A stretch of 34,650 nucleotides of DNA from a bacterium. Lineage in GTDB: Bacteria > Latescibacterota > Latescibacteria > Latescibacterales > Latescibacteraceae. The notes under the pieces were generated by a model, which was not told where the DNA came from, did not search any database, and saw only the letters and a list, made by a program, of their open reading frames with translations. A program made the translations under genes and the position numbers. Below are positions 1-7,566 of the stretch, piece by piece. The stretch is taken from NCBI GenBank assembly GCA_021372535.1, contig JAJFUH010000106.1, positions 1 to 34,650 of the forward strand, given 5' to 3'. Numbering within the stretch: position 1 is the first letter of the stretch; the number at the start of each line of letters is the position of its first letter.

Positions 1-290
1 TCGGAAATTTCTGACCGCATCTTGATTTCCTTCACATGAACAACATGCCGGTTCTTTCGGGCGCCCCGGGCTTTTTTGGACAATTCATACTTGAATTTTC
101 CATAGTCCATTACACGGCAGACCGGCGGCTTGGCGGTTGGCGAAACCTCAACCAGATCAAGCCCTGCTTCTTCGGCGAACCGTAAGGCATCATTGATTGG
201 TACTATGCCGACCTGTTTCCCCTCGTCATCGATTAACCGTATGGGGGAAACCCGGATTTGGTTATTTACTCTAACCTGTTTTTCGCTGAT
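1..290 (-). CDS. infC: Translation initiation factor IF-3, 3' end cut by window edge
   Basis: IF-3 binds the 30S subunit, prevents premature 50S joining and checks start-codon/initiator tRNA pairing. The visible 96 residues are the N-terminal domain and the start of the linker: [17 protein letters not shown] near the start, then [20 protein letters not shown] and [12 protein letters not shown], all characteristic of IF-3. The frame has no ATG, GTG or TTG next to a ribosome site. A perfect AGGAGG (295-300 region on the minus strand) sits 7 nt before an in-frame ATC at 290-288, which I take as the start; AUU/AUC starts are a known feature of infC and underlie its self-control. An in-frame ATG exists at 341-339 but has no ribosome site in front of it. 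The gene follows thrS on the same strand, the common thrS-infC-rpmI-rplT order. Confidence 0.93.
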   Translation of the reverse strand, partial: MSEKQVRVNNQIRVSPIRLIDDEGKQVGIVPINDALRFAEEAGLDLVEVSPTAKPPVCRVMDYGKFKYELSKKARGARKNRHVVHVKEIKMRSEIS

Positions 291-319
291 TGGGTAACCT
301 CCTGTCTCATTGTTTTTTA

Positions 320-485
320 AAAGCGTGGTGGAAAACCACATGTCTGGATTCAGGCGGTCAAAGGTCTGCAGGAAGTACCGATCCCCGATTAATAACTCGG
401 GGACATGTTTACATGCCTTTGACAGCAACAAAGCAATACATTTCATTGTCGGGCGTCAGAAAAACTTATTCACCGCCCTCTTAAT
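320..485. repeat. Copy A of a structured direct repeat, between thrS and infC
   Basis: This stretch matches 2695-2840 in the same orientation. The best-conserved block begins TTTACATGCC at 408 and includes GACAGCAACAAA and ACATTTCAT, with about 34 of 39 positions alike; the end block ACCGCCCTCTTAATC overlaps the thrS stop codon. Two hairpins precede the conserved block: GTGGT-N5-ACCAC near 324-338 and TCCCCGA-N8-TCGGGGA at 382-403. The second hairpin has an equivalent at the same place in copy B with different bases, so the pairing rather than the sequence is kept. Relative to the genes it is the thrS 3' UTR and infC leader. I cannot name the family. Confidence 0.7.
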
Positions 486-2391
486 CCCTCGACTTTTCCG
501 CGTTTTCTTTCAATATGCGCGCGATTATTTCTTCCGCCGCCACGACACCGATGTCTCCTGCGCTTCGTTTTCTCACGGCAACTGCGCCGGATTCGACCTC
601 GCGCTGGCCGATAACGAGCATATAAGGGATTTTCATTTCTTCGGCGTCACGGATTTTACGGTTGACCTTTTCGTTTCGACTATCCAGCTCTGTACGGAGC
701 CCTTCAGCGCGCATACGGTCGGTGAGGATTCGCGCATATTCATGTTGCGCGTCGGTAATCGGGAGAACGATCACCTGCACGGGCGAAAGCCACAGGGGAA
801 ACGCTCCGGCATAATGCTCGACGAGCCCGCCGATAAACCGCTCCATCGATCCGAGCACAACACGGTGAATCATAACCACTCTATGTTCATTTCCATCTTT
901 CTCGATGTAATTGATATCGAACCGGTCGGCGAGGTTGAAATCAACCTGTATGGTCGGACCCTGCCAGAGTCTTCCCAGAACATCCCTGAGCTTTATGTCA
1001 ATCTTGGGGCCATAGAATACCCCCTCGCCCGGATCGATCTCGTAAGTGACACCGGCCTGTTCGAGCGCCTCTTTCAGCGAGGCGGTGGCATTCTCCCATG
1101 ATTCTTCGTTTCCGAGGGACTTTTCCGGCCTCGTTGACAGGTATGCGGCAAAATCATACCCGAAAACATCCATGAGCTCGATGACGAAATTGAGCACACC
1201 GACAACCTCGTCGACAACCTGATCCGGAGTACAGAATATATGCGAATCGTCCTGTGTGAATCCCCGAACCCTCAACATGCCGTGGAGAACACCCGAACGC
1301 TCGTACCGGTATACCGTACCGAGTTCGCAGAGCCTTATGGGAAGGTCACGGTACGATCTCATCCGCGACTGGAAAATCTTTATGTGTCCGGGACAGTTCA
1401 TGGGCTTCACATAGTACGGCATCCCGTCGATGTCCATGGGCGAATACATGTTCTCCGCATAGTTATCGAGGTGGCCTGACCGCATAAAGATACGTTCCGA
1501 CGCTATGTGGGGAGTGAAAACGATTTCATATCCCCGTTTCCGGTGTTCGCTGCGCCAGTAGTTCTCAATGACTTCCCTGATGACAGACCCTTTCGGATGC
1601 CAGAGAATCAGGCCCGCGCCGATTTCTTCATCCACACTGAACAGATCGAGTTTCGCGCCGAGCAGACGGTGGTCGCGTTTTTTCACCTCTTCGAGCCATT
1701 CGAGCCGTTCCCTGAGCATCTTCGCATCGGGAAACGAAACACCGTAGATACGCTGAAGCATACGGTTTCTCTCGTCGCCGCGCCAGTATGCGCCCGCGGC
1801 GCTAAGCAGCTTGAACGCCTTGATCCTGCCGGAAGACGGCAGATGAGGCCCACGGCAGAGATCGGTAAATTCACCGAGCCTGTAGAGGCTGACCGTCTTA
1901 TCCTCGATAGCATCGGCGAGCTCGACCTTGTAGATTTCGTGCTCTTTCTCAAAGAGGTCAGCGGCTTTCTGTCTGTCGATTTCAACCCGTTCGAAAACGG
2001 CATCCTCGCCAATTACAGTCTTCATCTCGGCTTCGATTTTACCGAGGTCTTCCTCCGTAAAAGGCTTGTTTACATCAAAATCATAGTAAAAACCATCATC
2101 TATCGCGGGGCCGATGGCAACCTTTACTTCGGGAAACAGCCGTTTCACCGCCGCCGCCATGATATGCGCGGTGGAATGCCAGTATACCTTGCGTCCCTCT
2201 TCGTCATCAAAAGTCAGAAAAGTTACCGATACATCCCCCGGAATCTCACGGCTCAGATCATACAGTACGCCGTCAACACGGGCGGCAAGTGCTTTGCGTG
2301 CAAATCCCTCACTGATCGCGACGGCGACATCCATAAAAGTGGAACCGTTCTCGAATTCGCGGGCGCTTCCGTCCGGATATGTAATCTTCAT
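481..2391 (-). CDS. thrS: Threonine-tRNA ligase
   Basis: This 636-aa cytoplasmic class II synthetase charges tRNA-Thr and edits mischarged Ser-tRNA-Thr. Domains in order: N-terminal TGS (about 1-60); editing domain (about 65-230) with HSTAH (His72, His76) and DLCRGPH (Cys179, His183); catalytic core (about 245-530) with zinc ligands Cys333 in MNCPGH, His384 in DDSHIF and His509 in MIHR; and the C-terminal anticodon-binding domain starting near LSPVQVIVLPI. The length is normal for the family and no key residue is missing. The ATG is preceded at 8 nt by AAGGAT. The gene lies 190 bp before infC, with a structured repeat between them, and its 5' leader is strongly self-complementary, which suggests control at the mRNA level. 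Confidence 0.98.
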   Translation of the reverse strand: MKITYPDGSAREFENGSTFMDVAVAISEGFARKALAARVDGVLYDLSREIPGDVSVTFLTFDDEEGRKVYWHSTAHIMAAAVKRLFPEVKVAIGPAIDDGFYYDFDVNKPFTEEDLGKIEAEMKTVIGEDAVFERVEIDRQKAADLFEKEHEIYKVELADAIEDKTVSLYRLGEFTDLCRGPHLPSSGRIKAFKLLSAAGAYWRGDERNRMLQRIYGVSFPDAKMLRERLEWLEEVKKRDHRLLGAKLDLFSVDEEIGAGLILWHPKGSVIREVIENYWRSEHRKRGYEIVFTPHIASERIFMRSGHLDNYAENMYSPMDIDGMPYYVKPMNCPGHIKIFQSRMRSYRDLPIRLCELGTVYRYERSGVLHGMLRVRGFTQDDSHIFCTPDQVVDEVVGVLNFVIELMDVFGYDFAAYLSTRPEKSLGNEESWENATASLKEALEQAGVTYEIDPGEGVFYGPKIDIKLRDVLGRLWQGPTIQVDFNLADRFDINYIEKDGNEHRVVMIHRVVLGSMERFIGGLVEHYAGAFPLWLSPVQVIVLPITDAQHEYARILTDRMRAEGLRTELDSRNEKVNRKIRDAEEMKIPYMLVIGQREVESGAVAVRKRSAGDIGVVAAEEIIARILKENAEKSRD

Positions 2392-2398
2392 GATAGTA

Positions 2399-2478
2399 AA
2401 TCCTTGCAGTATGCTTTCGTCCTTCAGTGTTCAATGATGATTTTTCACCATCACCGACTGTCATATAAAGAAAGCATA
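2399..2478 (-). promoter_or_regulatory. Folded thrS mRNA leader, candidate autoregulatory operator
   Basis: In the thrS sense strand the leader has three nested stems: UAUGCUUUC/GAAAGCAUA (2478-2470 with 2418-2410, a perfect 9-bp outer stem), CAGU/ACUG (2460-2457 with 2428-2425) and GUGAUG/CAUCAU (2454-2449 with 2439-2434, one G-U pair). The outer stem closes only 4 nt before the AAGGAT ribosome site at 2405-2400. It is known that E. coli ThrRS represses its own mRNA by binding tRNA-like hairpins beside the ribosome site. The equivalent role here is inference. No T-box consensus such as the TGGNACC antiterminator is seen. Confidence 0.5.
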
Positions 2479-2498
2479 AGCTATTAATATTATTAAAG

Positions 2499-2531
2499 AA
2501 AAAAAAACGCACCCAGGTATCACAGGGTACG
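2499..2531 (-). terminator. Intrinsic terminator upstream of thrS
   Basis: On the minus strand CGTACCC pairs with GGGTGCG (one G-U pair) around a 10-nt loop and is followed by nine T residues (2507-2499). It lies 340 nt after the ceramidase-like gene and about 108 nt before the thrS start codon. It either ends the upstream operon or works as an attenuator in a longer thrS leader; the sequence alone does not decide which. Confidence 0.65.
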
Positions 2532-2694
2532 CAGTATAGTCAATTAATATTCACAATGTATTTTCGACTCCCCGTAATTACCGGCCATCATATATTACAA
2601 CTCTTAATAGGAACTTATAAATTACAACTTTCATATAACTATGTCAAGATGTTTTTATACTGCCTTACCTGTCTTTCATATCTCTTTTTTCCTT

Positions 2695-2840
2695 AAAGCG
2701 TTGTGAAAAACACCATTCGCGTGGATATATGCTGTCAAGTGTCGGCCCAAAGTGCCGATTTACATACCCTGACAGCAACAAAACAACACATTTCATCATG
2801 AGGCGCGTAAAAAAAAATTTTTTAACCGCTCTCTTAATCA
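2695..2840. repeat. Copy B of the structured direct repeat, upstream of thrS
   Basis: This is the second copy of the element at 320-485, in direct orientation, so the pair brackets thrS and its leader. It shares AAGCG at the left end, the core TTTACAT-ACC then GACAGCAACAAA and ACATTTCAT, and ACCGCTCTCTTAATC at the right end. The hairpin before the core is TCGGC-N7-GCCGA (2742-2758), different in bases from copy A but in the same place. A run of A then T at 2809-2823 replaces a shorter A run in copy A. Besides this copy, the 480-bp gap at 2392-2871 holds the thrS leader and terminator; the remainder is AT-rich with no gene. Confidence 0.7.
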
Positions 2841-2871
2841 TCCCCGGCTATCGAGCTCCGGGGTATACCTG

Positions 2872-4236
2872 TTATCGGTTTCCACTGATATTTTTCTTTA
2901 ATTCAACGAAACCATCGAGTATGACACGTTCCATGTCTTCATGCCAGGGAGCAGGCATATCGCCCATGTAGAAAACCGTTTCCGTCGCTTCATATCCCCC
3001 TTCCCTGAGAACATCGGCATCGGGAATATACCCTATATCTCCGTTCGTATAACCGAATGCAAGGGTTGTTCCTCTGCTGAACTGCTGCCTGATTTTTCTG
3101 CCCATGTCAGTGAGCAGCTCGCCGGCAATACCGAGAAACCTGAGATCGGGTGCAACCTCAAAAATCGAGAGCGCCAGGTCCATGCTCTTCGGAACGGGGA
3201 CGCCCTGTTGGATTTTCTTCAGCCAGTGCTCAGCCCATACACGCCTGTACTCCGCCTCGTTTTCAACGATGAACCGGCGGTATGTCGCTGCGTTCCATGT
3301 ATCATCAAACGGAAGCTGAAATCGTCTGAGCGAAAATCCCATGTCAACATCGAGCGGTTTAAGACCATCTTTGATTGTGGTCTTTACATCGTCGGCAAGC
3401 TCTTTTCCGACAACCTCGATATCGTTATAGGTTCCGCTTCTGAAGATGTTACCGTCCGCGACCTGGCGGGGCTTTACATCCCCTGCGGTGCCCTGAAGGA
3501 AAATCGAGAGCGCACCATCGAGACCTTCTTCGAGTATTCGCCTCGTAACTCCGGGGAACTCCGCCGAAATCAGGTAATTATCGAACCGCATGGTCGTCGG
3601 ATGGCATGATGCCCCAAATACAAGGGCTATCGGCCTGCCATCCCTGTCGTTGACCATGATGACAGGACAGCTTCGGTCGGTTTCCTTGCCGGGATTGGGG
3701 AAATTCTCATATCCGGTCGCCTCTTTCGAATAGAGACTGACATCCTGAGCCCTCCGGTTGATCCCGATGTATGTTTTGCCGATCCCCCATGATGCACAGG
3801 CAGGTTGAAGACTGTCAAGCGCCCTGCCAATTGCTCCGACCGTGGTTTCGATAAATCGTTCCACATACGCTGTATCAGGCAGACAGACCTTTTCTCCGGT
3901 ACAGAATCCGCTGTTGAAATGTGGACTCATCAGGGGTCCCGCATGGGTGTGGGAACAGTTGACAAACAACTGACCCGGTTCCAGACCGAATCGCTGCCCG
4001 GAACGTTTCCATATTTCATCCATCTGCCCGTCGGTAAGACCGAGAAGGTCGATACCGAGAATCACCCCTTTCCTGCCATGACGGGACAGCGCAAGCGCGG
4101 TGACGCTCAGCGGATCATGCATTCCCTCACAGCCGTGGTCACGGCCTGCGAAACCCCCAAGCAGACAATTCACCGGAGGTGTTATGTCAGCGCGTGCAGC
4201 ACCGGCGAGCAGTATATCGTTACTATCGAAAGCCAT
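2872..4236 (-). CDS. Neutral ceramidase-fold protein with Lys in place of the catalytic Ser
   Basis: This 454-aa protein matches the N-terminal zinc-hydrolase domain of neutral/alkaline ceramidases (about 650 aa with signal peptide and C-terminal domain), but has no signal peptide and no C-terminal domain, so it is probably cytoplasmic. Family landmarks: AGAARADITPP (about 11-21), GGFAGRDHGCEGMHDPLS, zinc ligand candidates His98 (NCSHTHAGP) and His212 (CHPTTM), Glu373 (AGELLTDMG) and Tyr396 (FGYTNG). The ceramidase nucleophile motif GDVSPN reads GDVKPR (Lys255), so amide hydrolysis by that mechanism is unlikely. The ATG at 4236 has AAGGAA six bases ahead; the same frame is open upstream to 4314 but that start lacks a ribosome site. 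It follows the DegT gene by 115 bp, and a paralogue lies at 16012-17379. The substrate is unknown. Confidence 0.8.
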   Translation of the reverse strand: MAFDSNDILLAGAARADITPPVNCLLGGFAGRDHGCEGMHDPLSVTALALSRHGRKGVILGIDLLGLTDGQMDEIWKRSGQRFGLEPGQLFVNCSHTHAGPLMSPHFNSGFCTGEKVCLPDTAYVERFIETTVGAIGRALDSLQPACASWGIGKTYIGINRRAQDVSLYSKEATGYENFPNPGKETDRSCPVIMVNDRDGRPIALVFGASCHPTTMRFDNYLISAEFPGVTRRILEEGLDGALSIFLQGTAGDVKPRQVADGNIFRSGTYNDIEVVGKELADDVKTTIKDGLKPLDVDMGFSLRRFQLPFDDTWNAATYRRFIVENEAEYRRVWAEHWLKKIQQGVPVPKSMDLALSIFEVAPDLRFLGIAGELLTDMGRKIRQQFSRGTTLAFGYTNGDIGYIPDADVLREGGYEATETVFYMGDMPAPWHEDMERVILDGFVELKKNISGNR

Positions 4237-4351
4237 TACAATTCCTTCCATCAAAACTTTATAACACCGAAAACATAAACTGAGAGAACAGTAATCCCCA
4301 CCATGACTGTTCAATCACGAAAATGAAACCATATGGAGCAGACGGCATACA

Positions 4352-5560
4352 TCAGAGAAGGTCTTTGCGGTTCTCATAGACTTTTTCTGCTGCACGGACG
4401 ATATCGAGCGTCTCTTCGGGTTCGGCAAGCAGCACCGTCTGAGGTATGAGAAGCCCCTCTTTTGACGCCTTCTCTGCCTTTGGAAGGAAAAGGCTGCCAT
4501 AATCGGGATAATTTCCCGGAGGGAGATTTTCTTTCTTTGTCAGCGCCGGCTCGCGGTACAATGGGAAACCGTAGCCGCCGGAGATTGTTATCCCCTCGGC
4601 GACCATTGCTTCGAGGAACCTGTCCTTGGAAAGCCCGCCCCATTCTTCACCGATAAAGCGGAGCGCCATGCCGTGGTGGCTCCGACGGGTCGAATTGGAA
4701 TCCTCCGGCGCCATTGTCCGGATTCCCCCCAGATTCTGCATTTTCTCCCAGAGGAAATCATACGTGCGAATCCGCCGGGCGATGAGGTCTCCCATCCTGC
4801 TCAACTGGGCGATGAGAAGCGCCGCCTGAAATTCGGTCATACGTTGATTGGGGGAGATATTTTCCATGTGATACCAGGGCTTTCCCGGCCAGCGCCCGCA
4901 GTTCATGAACGACCATGACCGGATGCTCGTTTCCTCATCGTTGGTGAGCACAATCCCGCCCTCGGAGGACTGCATGTTTTTCGTATACTGGAAGCTGAAT
5001 GTTCCCGCATGACCGATGGCTCCAAGCCCCTTCCCCTTCCACTGTCCACCCCAGCAGTGCGCCGCGTCCTCGATGACAATGAGGTTGTGTTTCTTCGCGA
5101 TGGCCATGAGACGGTCCATGTCAACCGGGCGGCCGAATACATGAACGGGAAGAATTGCCTTCGTACGGGGAGTTATCGCTTTCTCGACCTGATCCAGGTC
5201 CATGTTGAGCGTGTCTTCCTCGACATCGACATACACCGGAATACCGCCCGCGAGGATAATTGCGGTCGTCGTTGCGATGAACGTCATCGGCGTCGTTATG
5301 ACCTCATCGCCGAAACCGATGCCGAGCGCCTTGACAGCTATAAAGAGCGCCGCTGTCCCGTTACAGCACGCAATTCCGTACCGGGCGCCCTGAAACTCTG
5401 CATACAGCCTCTCGAACTCTTCGACCTTTTCTCCGAACCACCATTTCCCGGAATGAAGTACTTCGAGGAGGGCTTCTTCTTCACGTTTATCCCATACTGG
5501 CCAGTTATAAAGAGGTTTTGTCCTGATCGGTTTTCCGCCTAAAAGTGCCAGCGCACTCAT
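4352..5560 (-). CDS. DegT/DnrJ/EryC1/StrS family PLP-dependent enzyme
   Basis: This 402-aa protein belongs to the fold-type I PLP family that usually aminates keto-sugars for cell-surface or natural-product glycans, with relatives acting as dehydratases. Visible features are the N-terminal WPVWDKREEEALLEVL, CCNGTAAL (about 65-72) for phosphate contacts, Asp165 in IEDAAHCWGG for the pyridine nitrogen, and Lys194 in FQYTKNMQSSEGG as the Schiff-base lysine, so the active site looks intact. The ATG has AAAGGA seven bases upstream. It precedes the ceramidase-like gene on the same strand by 115 bp. A Fur/PerR-like palindrome lies 45 bp before the start. No nucleotide-sugar genes are nearby, so a role with free or lipid-linked sugars, or in the adjacent rhamnose locus, is open. 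Confidence 0.9.
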   Translation of the reverse strand: MSALALLGGKPIRTKPLYNWPVWDKREEEALLEVLHSGKWWFGEKVEEFERLYAEFQGARYGIACCNGTAALFIAVKALGIGFGDEVITTPMTFIATTTAIILAGGIPVYVDVEEDTLNMDLDQVEKAITPRTKAILPVHVFGRPVDMDRLMAIAKKHNLIVIEDAAHCWGGQWKGKGLGAIGHAGTFSFQYTKNMQSSEGGIVLTNDEETSIRSWSFMNCGRWPGKPWYHMENISPNQRMTEFQAALLIAQLSRMGDLIARRIRTYDFLWEKMQNLGGIRTMAPEDSNSTRRSHHGMALRFIGEEWGGLSKDRFLEAMVAEGITISGGYGFPLYREPALTKKENLPPGNYPDYGSLFLPKAEKASKEGLLIPQTVLLAEPEETLDIVRAAEKVYENRKDLL

Positions 5561-5604
5561 GATACAGTCCTTTCAAGTGTATTTTTGCGTATAGTGAAGA
5601 GTGA

Positions 5605-5619
5605 TGATAATCATTATAA
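5605..5619. promoter_or_regulatory. Fur/PerR-type 7-1-7 operator-like palindrome
   Basis: The sequence TGATAATCATTATAA matches the Fur 7-1-7 consensus TGATAAT-N-ATTATCA at 14 of 15 positions and the PerR box TTATAAT-N-ATTATAA equally well. Its minus strand contains TATAAT, a possible -10 for the DegT gene that starts at 5560. The region is AT-rich, which raises the chance of a fortuitous match, and no Fur-family gene is in the window. Confidence 0.45.
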
Positions 5620-5914
5620 TCATACACGGATAATCTTACCTAATAAAACCGTGAATTTTATCACAGTCAAGTAAAATGAGAAAATACTCTCTGTTTTGTT
5701 GTATCGTTATTCAATAAATGTACAATTAATTCTTACGATGACAAATTGTCTGAACCGCTGATTACGCTGATGATCCGATTACCATGAAAGAACATTCATG
5801 AAATCATGCCGCGACCAATAAATGTAAATCCATGGGGTCCAAATCATGCCAATCTGCAACAGCCTCTGAATCGTTAATAACTATAAACCACAAACTACAA
5901 ATCTTTGTTAATAA
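5620..5914. other. Gene-free AT-rich spacer between rhaM and the DegT gene
   Basis: I see no gene, terminator or RNA here. A fragment around 5748-5770 reads CTGAACCGCTGATTACGCTG; its short internal repetition is typical of the degenerate intergenic repeats found elsewhere in this window. It sits downstream of rhaM and upstream of the DegT promoter region, so transcription of the rhamnose genes may or may not run through. Confidence 0.5.
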
Positions 5915-6229
5915 TCAATCCATGTGGAACACTTCCCTCAGCGGTTTACAGACCGGGGAATTATCGGGATTGGTGTCCATGATATCGGCCATGTAAGCCC
6001 ACCATTTCTTGACTATGGGATTATCGGGCAGGCTGTCGGAAGTATTGTCGTCCGTGAGTTTCTGGAATGCGAACAGGGTCAGGGTTTCCTCGTCGAGATA
6101 AATGGAATAATCGGATACACCGGCTTTTGCGAGCTCCGCGGAAAGCTCCGGCCATATTTCATCGTGACGGCGTTTGTATTCTTTTTCGAAACCTTCCCTG
6201 AGTTTCATGATGAACGCATTTCTTTTCAT
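5915..6229 (-). CDS. rhaM: L-rhamnose mutarotase
   Basis: This enzyme interconverts the alpha and beta anomers of L-rhamnose so that the isomerase receives its preferred form. The 104-aa product has the same length as E. coli RhaM and shares RRHDEIWPEL (His22 is the expected catalytic base), YSIYLDEE, KKWWAYMADIM and the C-terminal NPDNSPVCKPLREVFHMD, nearly as in RhaM. I chose the ATG at 6229 because AGGAGG lies just before it; an earlier ATG at 6259 would overlap rhaI and has no such site. It starts 26 bp after the rhaI stop and is clearly in the same transcript. Confidence 0.95.
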   Translation of the reverse strand: MKRNAFIMKLREGFEKEYKRRHDEIWPELSAELAKAGVSDYSIYLDEETLTLFAFQKLTDDNTSDSLPDNPIVKKWWAYMADIMDTNPDNSPVCKPLREVFHMD

Positions 6230-6255
6230 ATAACCTCCTGAAATATTCAGCCCTT

Positions 6256-7509
6256 TCACACACGTTCCCGTTGGATTTTTTCCTGATAGCCGCTCTCATA
6301 ATACGCATCGAGCGGAACGGGGTGGAGACCCCGGCGCGTATATGCTTCCATCACCACCGGTGTCGTGTCTGCATGGAGGATTGAGCGCTCGAATTCGGTG
6401 TTGGTTCTGATGAGATCGCATGTTTTCTGTACATCCCCGAGGGCAGCGGTATCGATAAGGACCGCTTTGGCGATGGAACGCTTGAGGGCATCGACCGATT
6501 TAAGCACCGAGGGAATACGCTGCTCCGTACGGGCCATCTGGTCGAGCGCGAATGCCCAGTTCTTTACCGGATTCGCATTGAAGACGACATCGCCGCTGAG
6601 AAGTTCATGAAAGAGCTTTGCCATGTCGTAATCGGCCTGGACAGAATGATCGTCATCGGCAGCATACCGGGTGTTGAAATGAAAACCGCCCCTTATACCA
6701 AACTGTATGAGCGTGCCGACAATCTGCTCGATATTCGTGCTGTGATGGTGATGACCCATATCGATGAGAACACCGCCCTTTTCGCCGACAAGCATCGAGA
6801 GTTCACGGGCGGTTCCCCAGTCAGGGATCGTTGTACTGTATGTACCGGGCTCGAATACCTTGTATTCAAAAAGTACTATTTCGAGACGTTTTTTCTGATT
6901 ATCGGGTACTCTGTTCCAGAACTCGACCGTACAGTCGCGCATAAGACCGATCTTTTCCTGAAGCTCACGCTGCCCAGGATAATTCGTCCCGTCGGGGAAC
7001 CACAGGGACAAAAGACCGTTTCCGAGCTCCGCAGCGATACGGGCGCCGAGTACGGTCTGCGTGATGTACCGTTCACGGACCGATTGTTTCTGCGCGGAAA
7101 AACTGCCATCCTCGGACCCGCCGAGAAAATACGTCGGGCAGATCGACCCGACAGCAAGCCCTTCGGCTGCGAGTTCGTCCCTGACCGTCATGGCGCGGTC
7201 ATAGTCGCCGTTTACACTGTCTCTGCTCAGGAACCAGAGAATATGGAGCCCCACTGTCGGGGTCGACTGGGTGAGACGGTGAATGAGGCCGATATCGCGT
7301 GCAACCTCTACGGTCGTACGCGCTGCGCCTCCCGACCCGCCGCCCTCGAAACGGCCTCCTCCTCCAAAGCCCTGCCAGACCTGCCATCCCGGCACCTCGA
7401 CCATAAAACGCATGGTAAAATCGATCGACCGTTCGACCGCTTCCTCGCCGAACGATGCTTTCAGATAGTCCAGCCCGGCGCTTCTCATCCTGTCATAGTG
7501 ATGTGACAT
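6256..7509 (-). CDS. rhaI: L-rhamnose isomerase, type II (RhaI-like sugar isomerase)
   Basis: This 417-aa cytoplasmic TIM-barrel enzyme is predicted to convert L-rhamnose to L-rhamnulose. It resembles the Pseudomonas stutzeri type L-rhamnose isomerase rather than E. coli RhaA: FEYKVFEPGTYSTTIPDWGT (Glu215), LIDMGHHHHSTNIE (Asp250, His253), GGFHFNTRYAADDDH (His277, Asp285-287) supply the divalent-metal and substrate ligands expected of the family. The glycine-rich stretch at 48-62 is conspicuous but in frame. The ATG has AAGGAAC six bases ahead. It is followed directly by rhaM and preceded, across a 250-bp repeat-bearing gap, by the FGGY kinase. Related isomerases accept other aldoses, but the mutarotase and rhamnosidase neighbours support rhamnose. 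Confidence 0.9.
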   Translation of the reverse strand: MSHHYDRMRSAGLDYLKASFGEEAVERSIDFTMRFMVEVPGWQVWQGFGGGGRFEGGGSGGAARTTVEVARDIGLIHRLTQSTPTVGLHILWFLSRDSVNGDYDRAMTVRDELAAEGLAVGSICPTYFLGGSEDGSFSAQKQSVRERYITQTVLGARIAAELGNGLLSLWFPDGTNYPGQRELQEKIGLMRDCTVEFWNRVPDNQKKRLEIVLFEYKVFEPGTYSTTIPDWGTARELSMLVGEKGGVLIDMGHHHHSTNIEQIVGTLIQFGIRGGFHFNTRYAADDDHSVQADYDMAKLFHELLSGDVVFNANPVKNWAFALDQMARTEQRIPSVLKSVDALKRSIAKAVLIDTAALGDVQKTCDLIRTNTEFERSILHADTTPVVMEAYTRRGLHPVPLDAYYESGYQEKIQRERV

Positions 7510-7566
7510 TGTATTGTTCCTTCCGAATGGTAATGTTGTATTCCGACCTTTTCACAAAAACGTAAT

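Noticed and set aside
1507-2487. A 326-codon open frame on the plus strand
   Set aside because: It is antisense to thrS and has no family features.
2515-2543. TTGACT-17-ATACCT promoter for thrS on the minus strand
   Set aside because: The -10 part is poor and falls in the loop of the terminator hairpin at 2499-2531, so transcription from here would meet the terminator at once unless it is an attenuator.
2695-2840. T-box riboswitch for thrS
   Set aside because: The conserved T-box antiterminator and specifier-loop motifs are not present; the element also has a copy before infC.
2872-4236. True ceramidase acting together with the GH116 enzyme on glucosylceramide
   Set aside because: The catalytic Ser is replaced by Lys in both paralogues and they lack signal peptides, while GH116 is exported.
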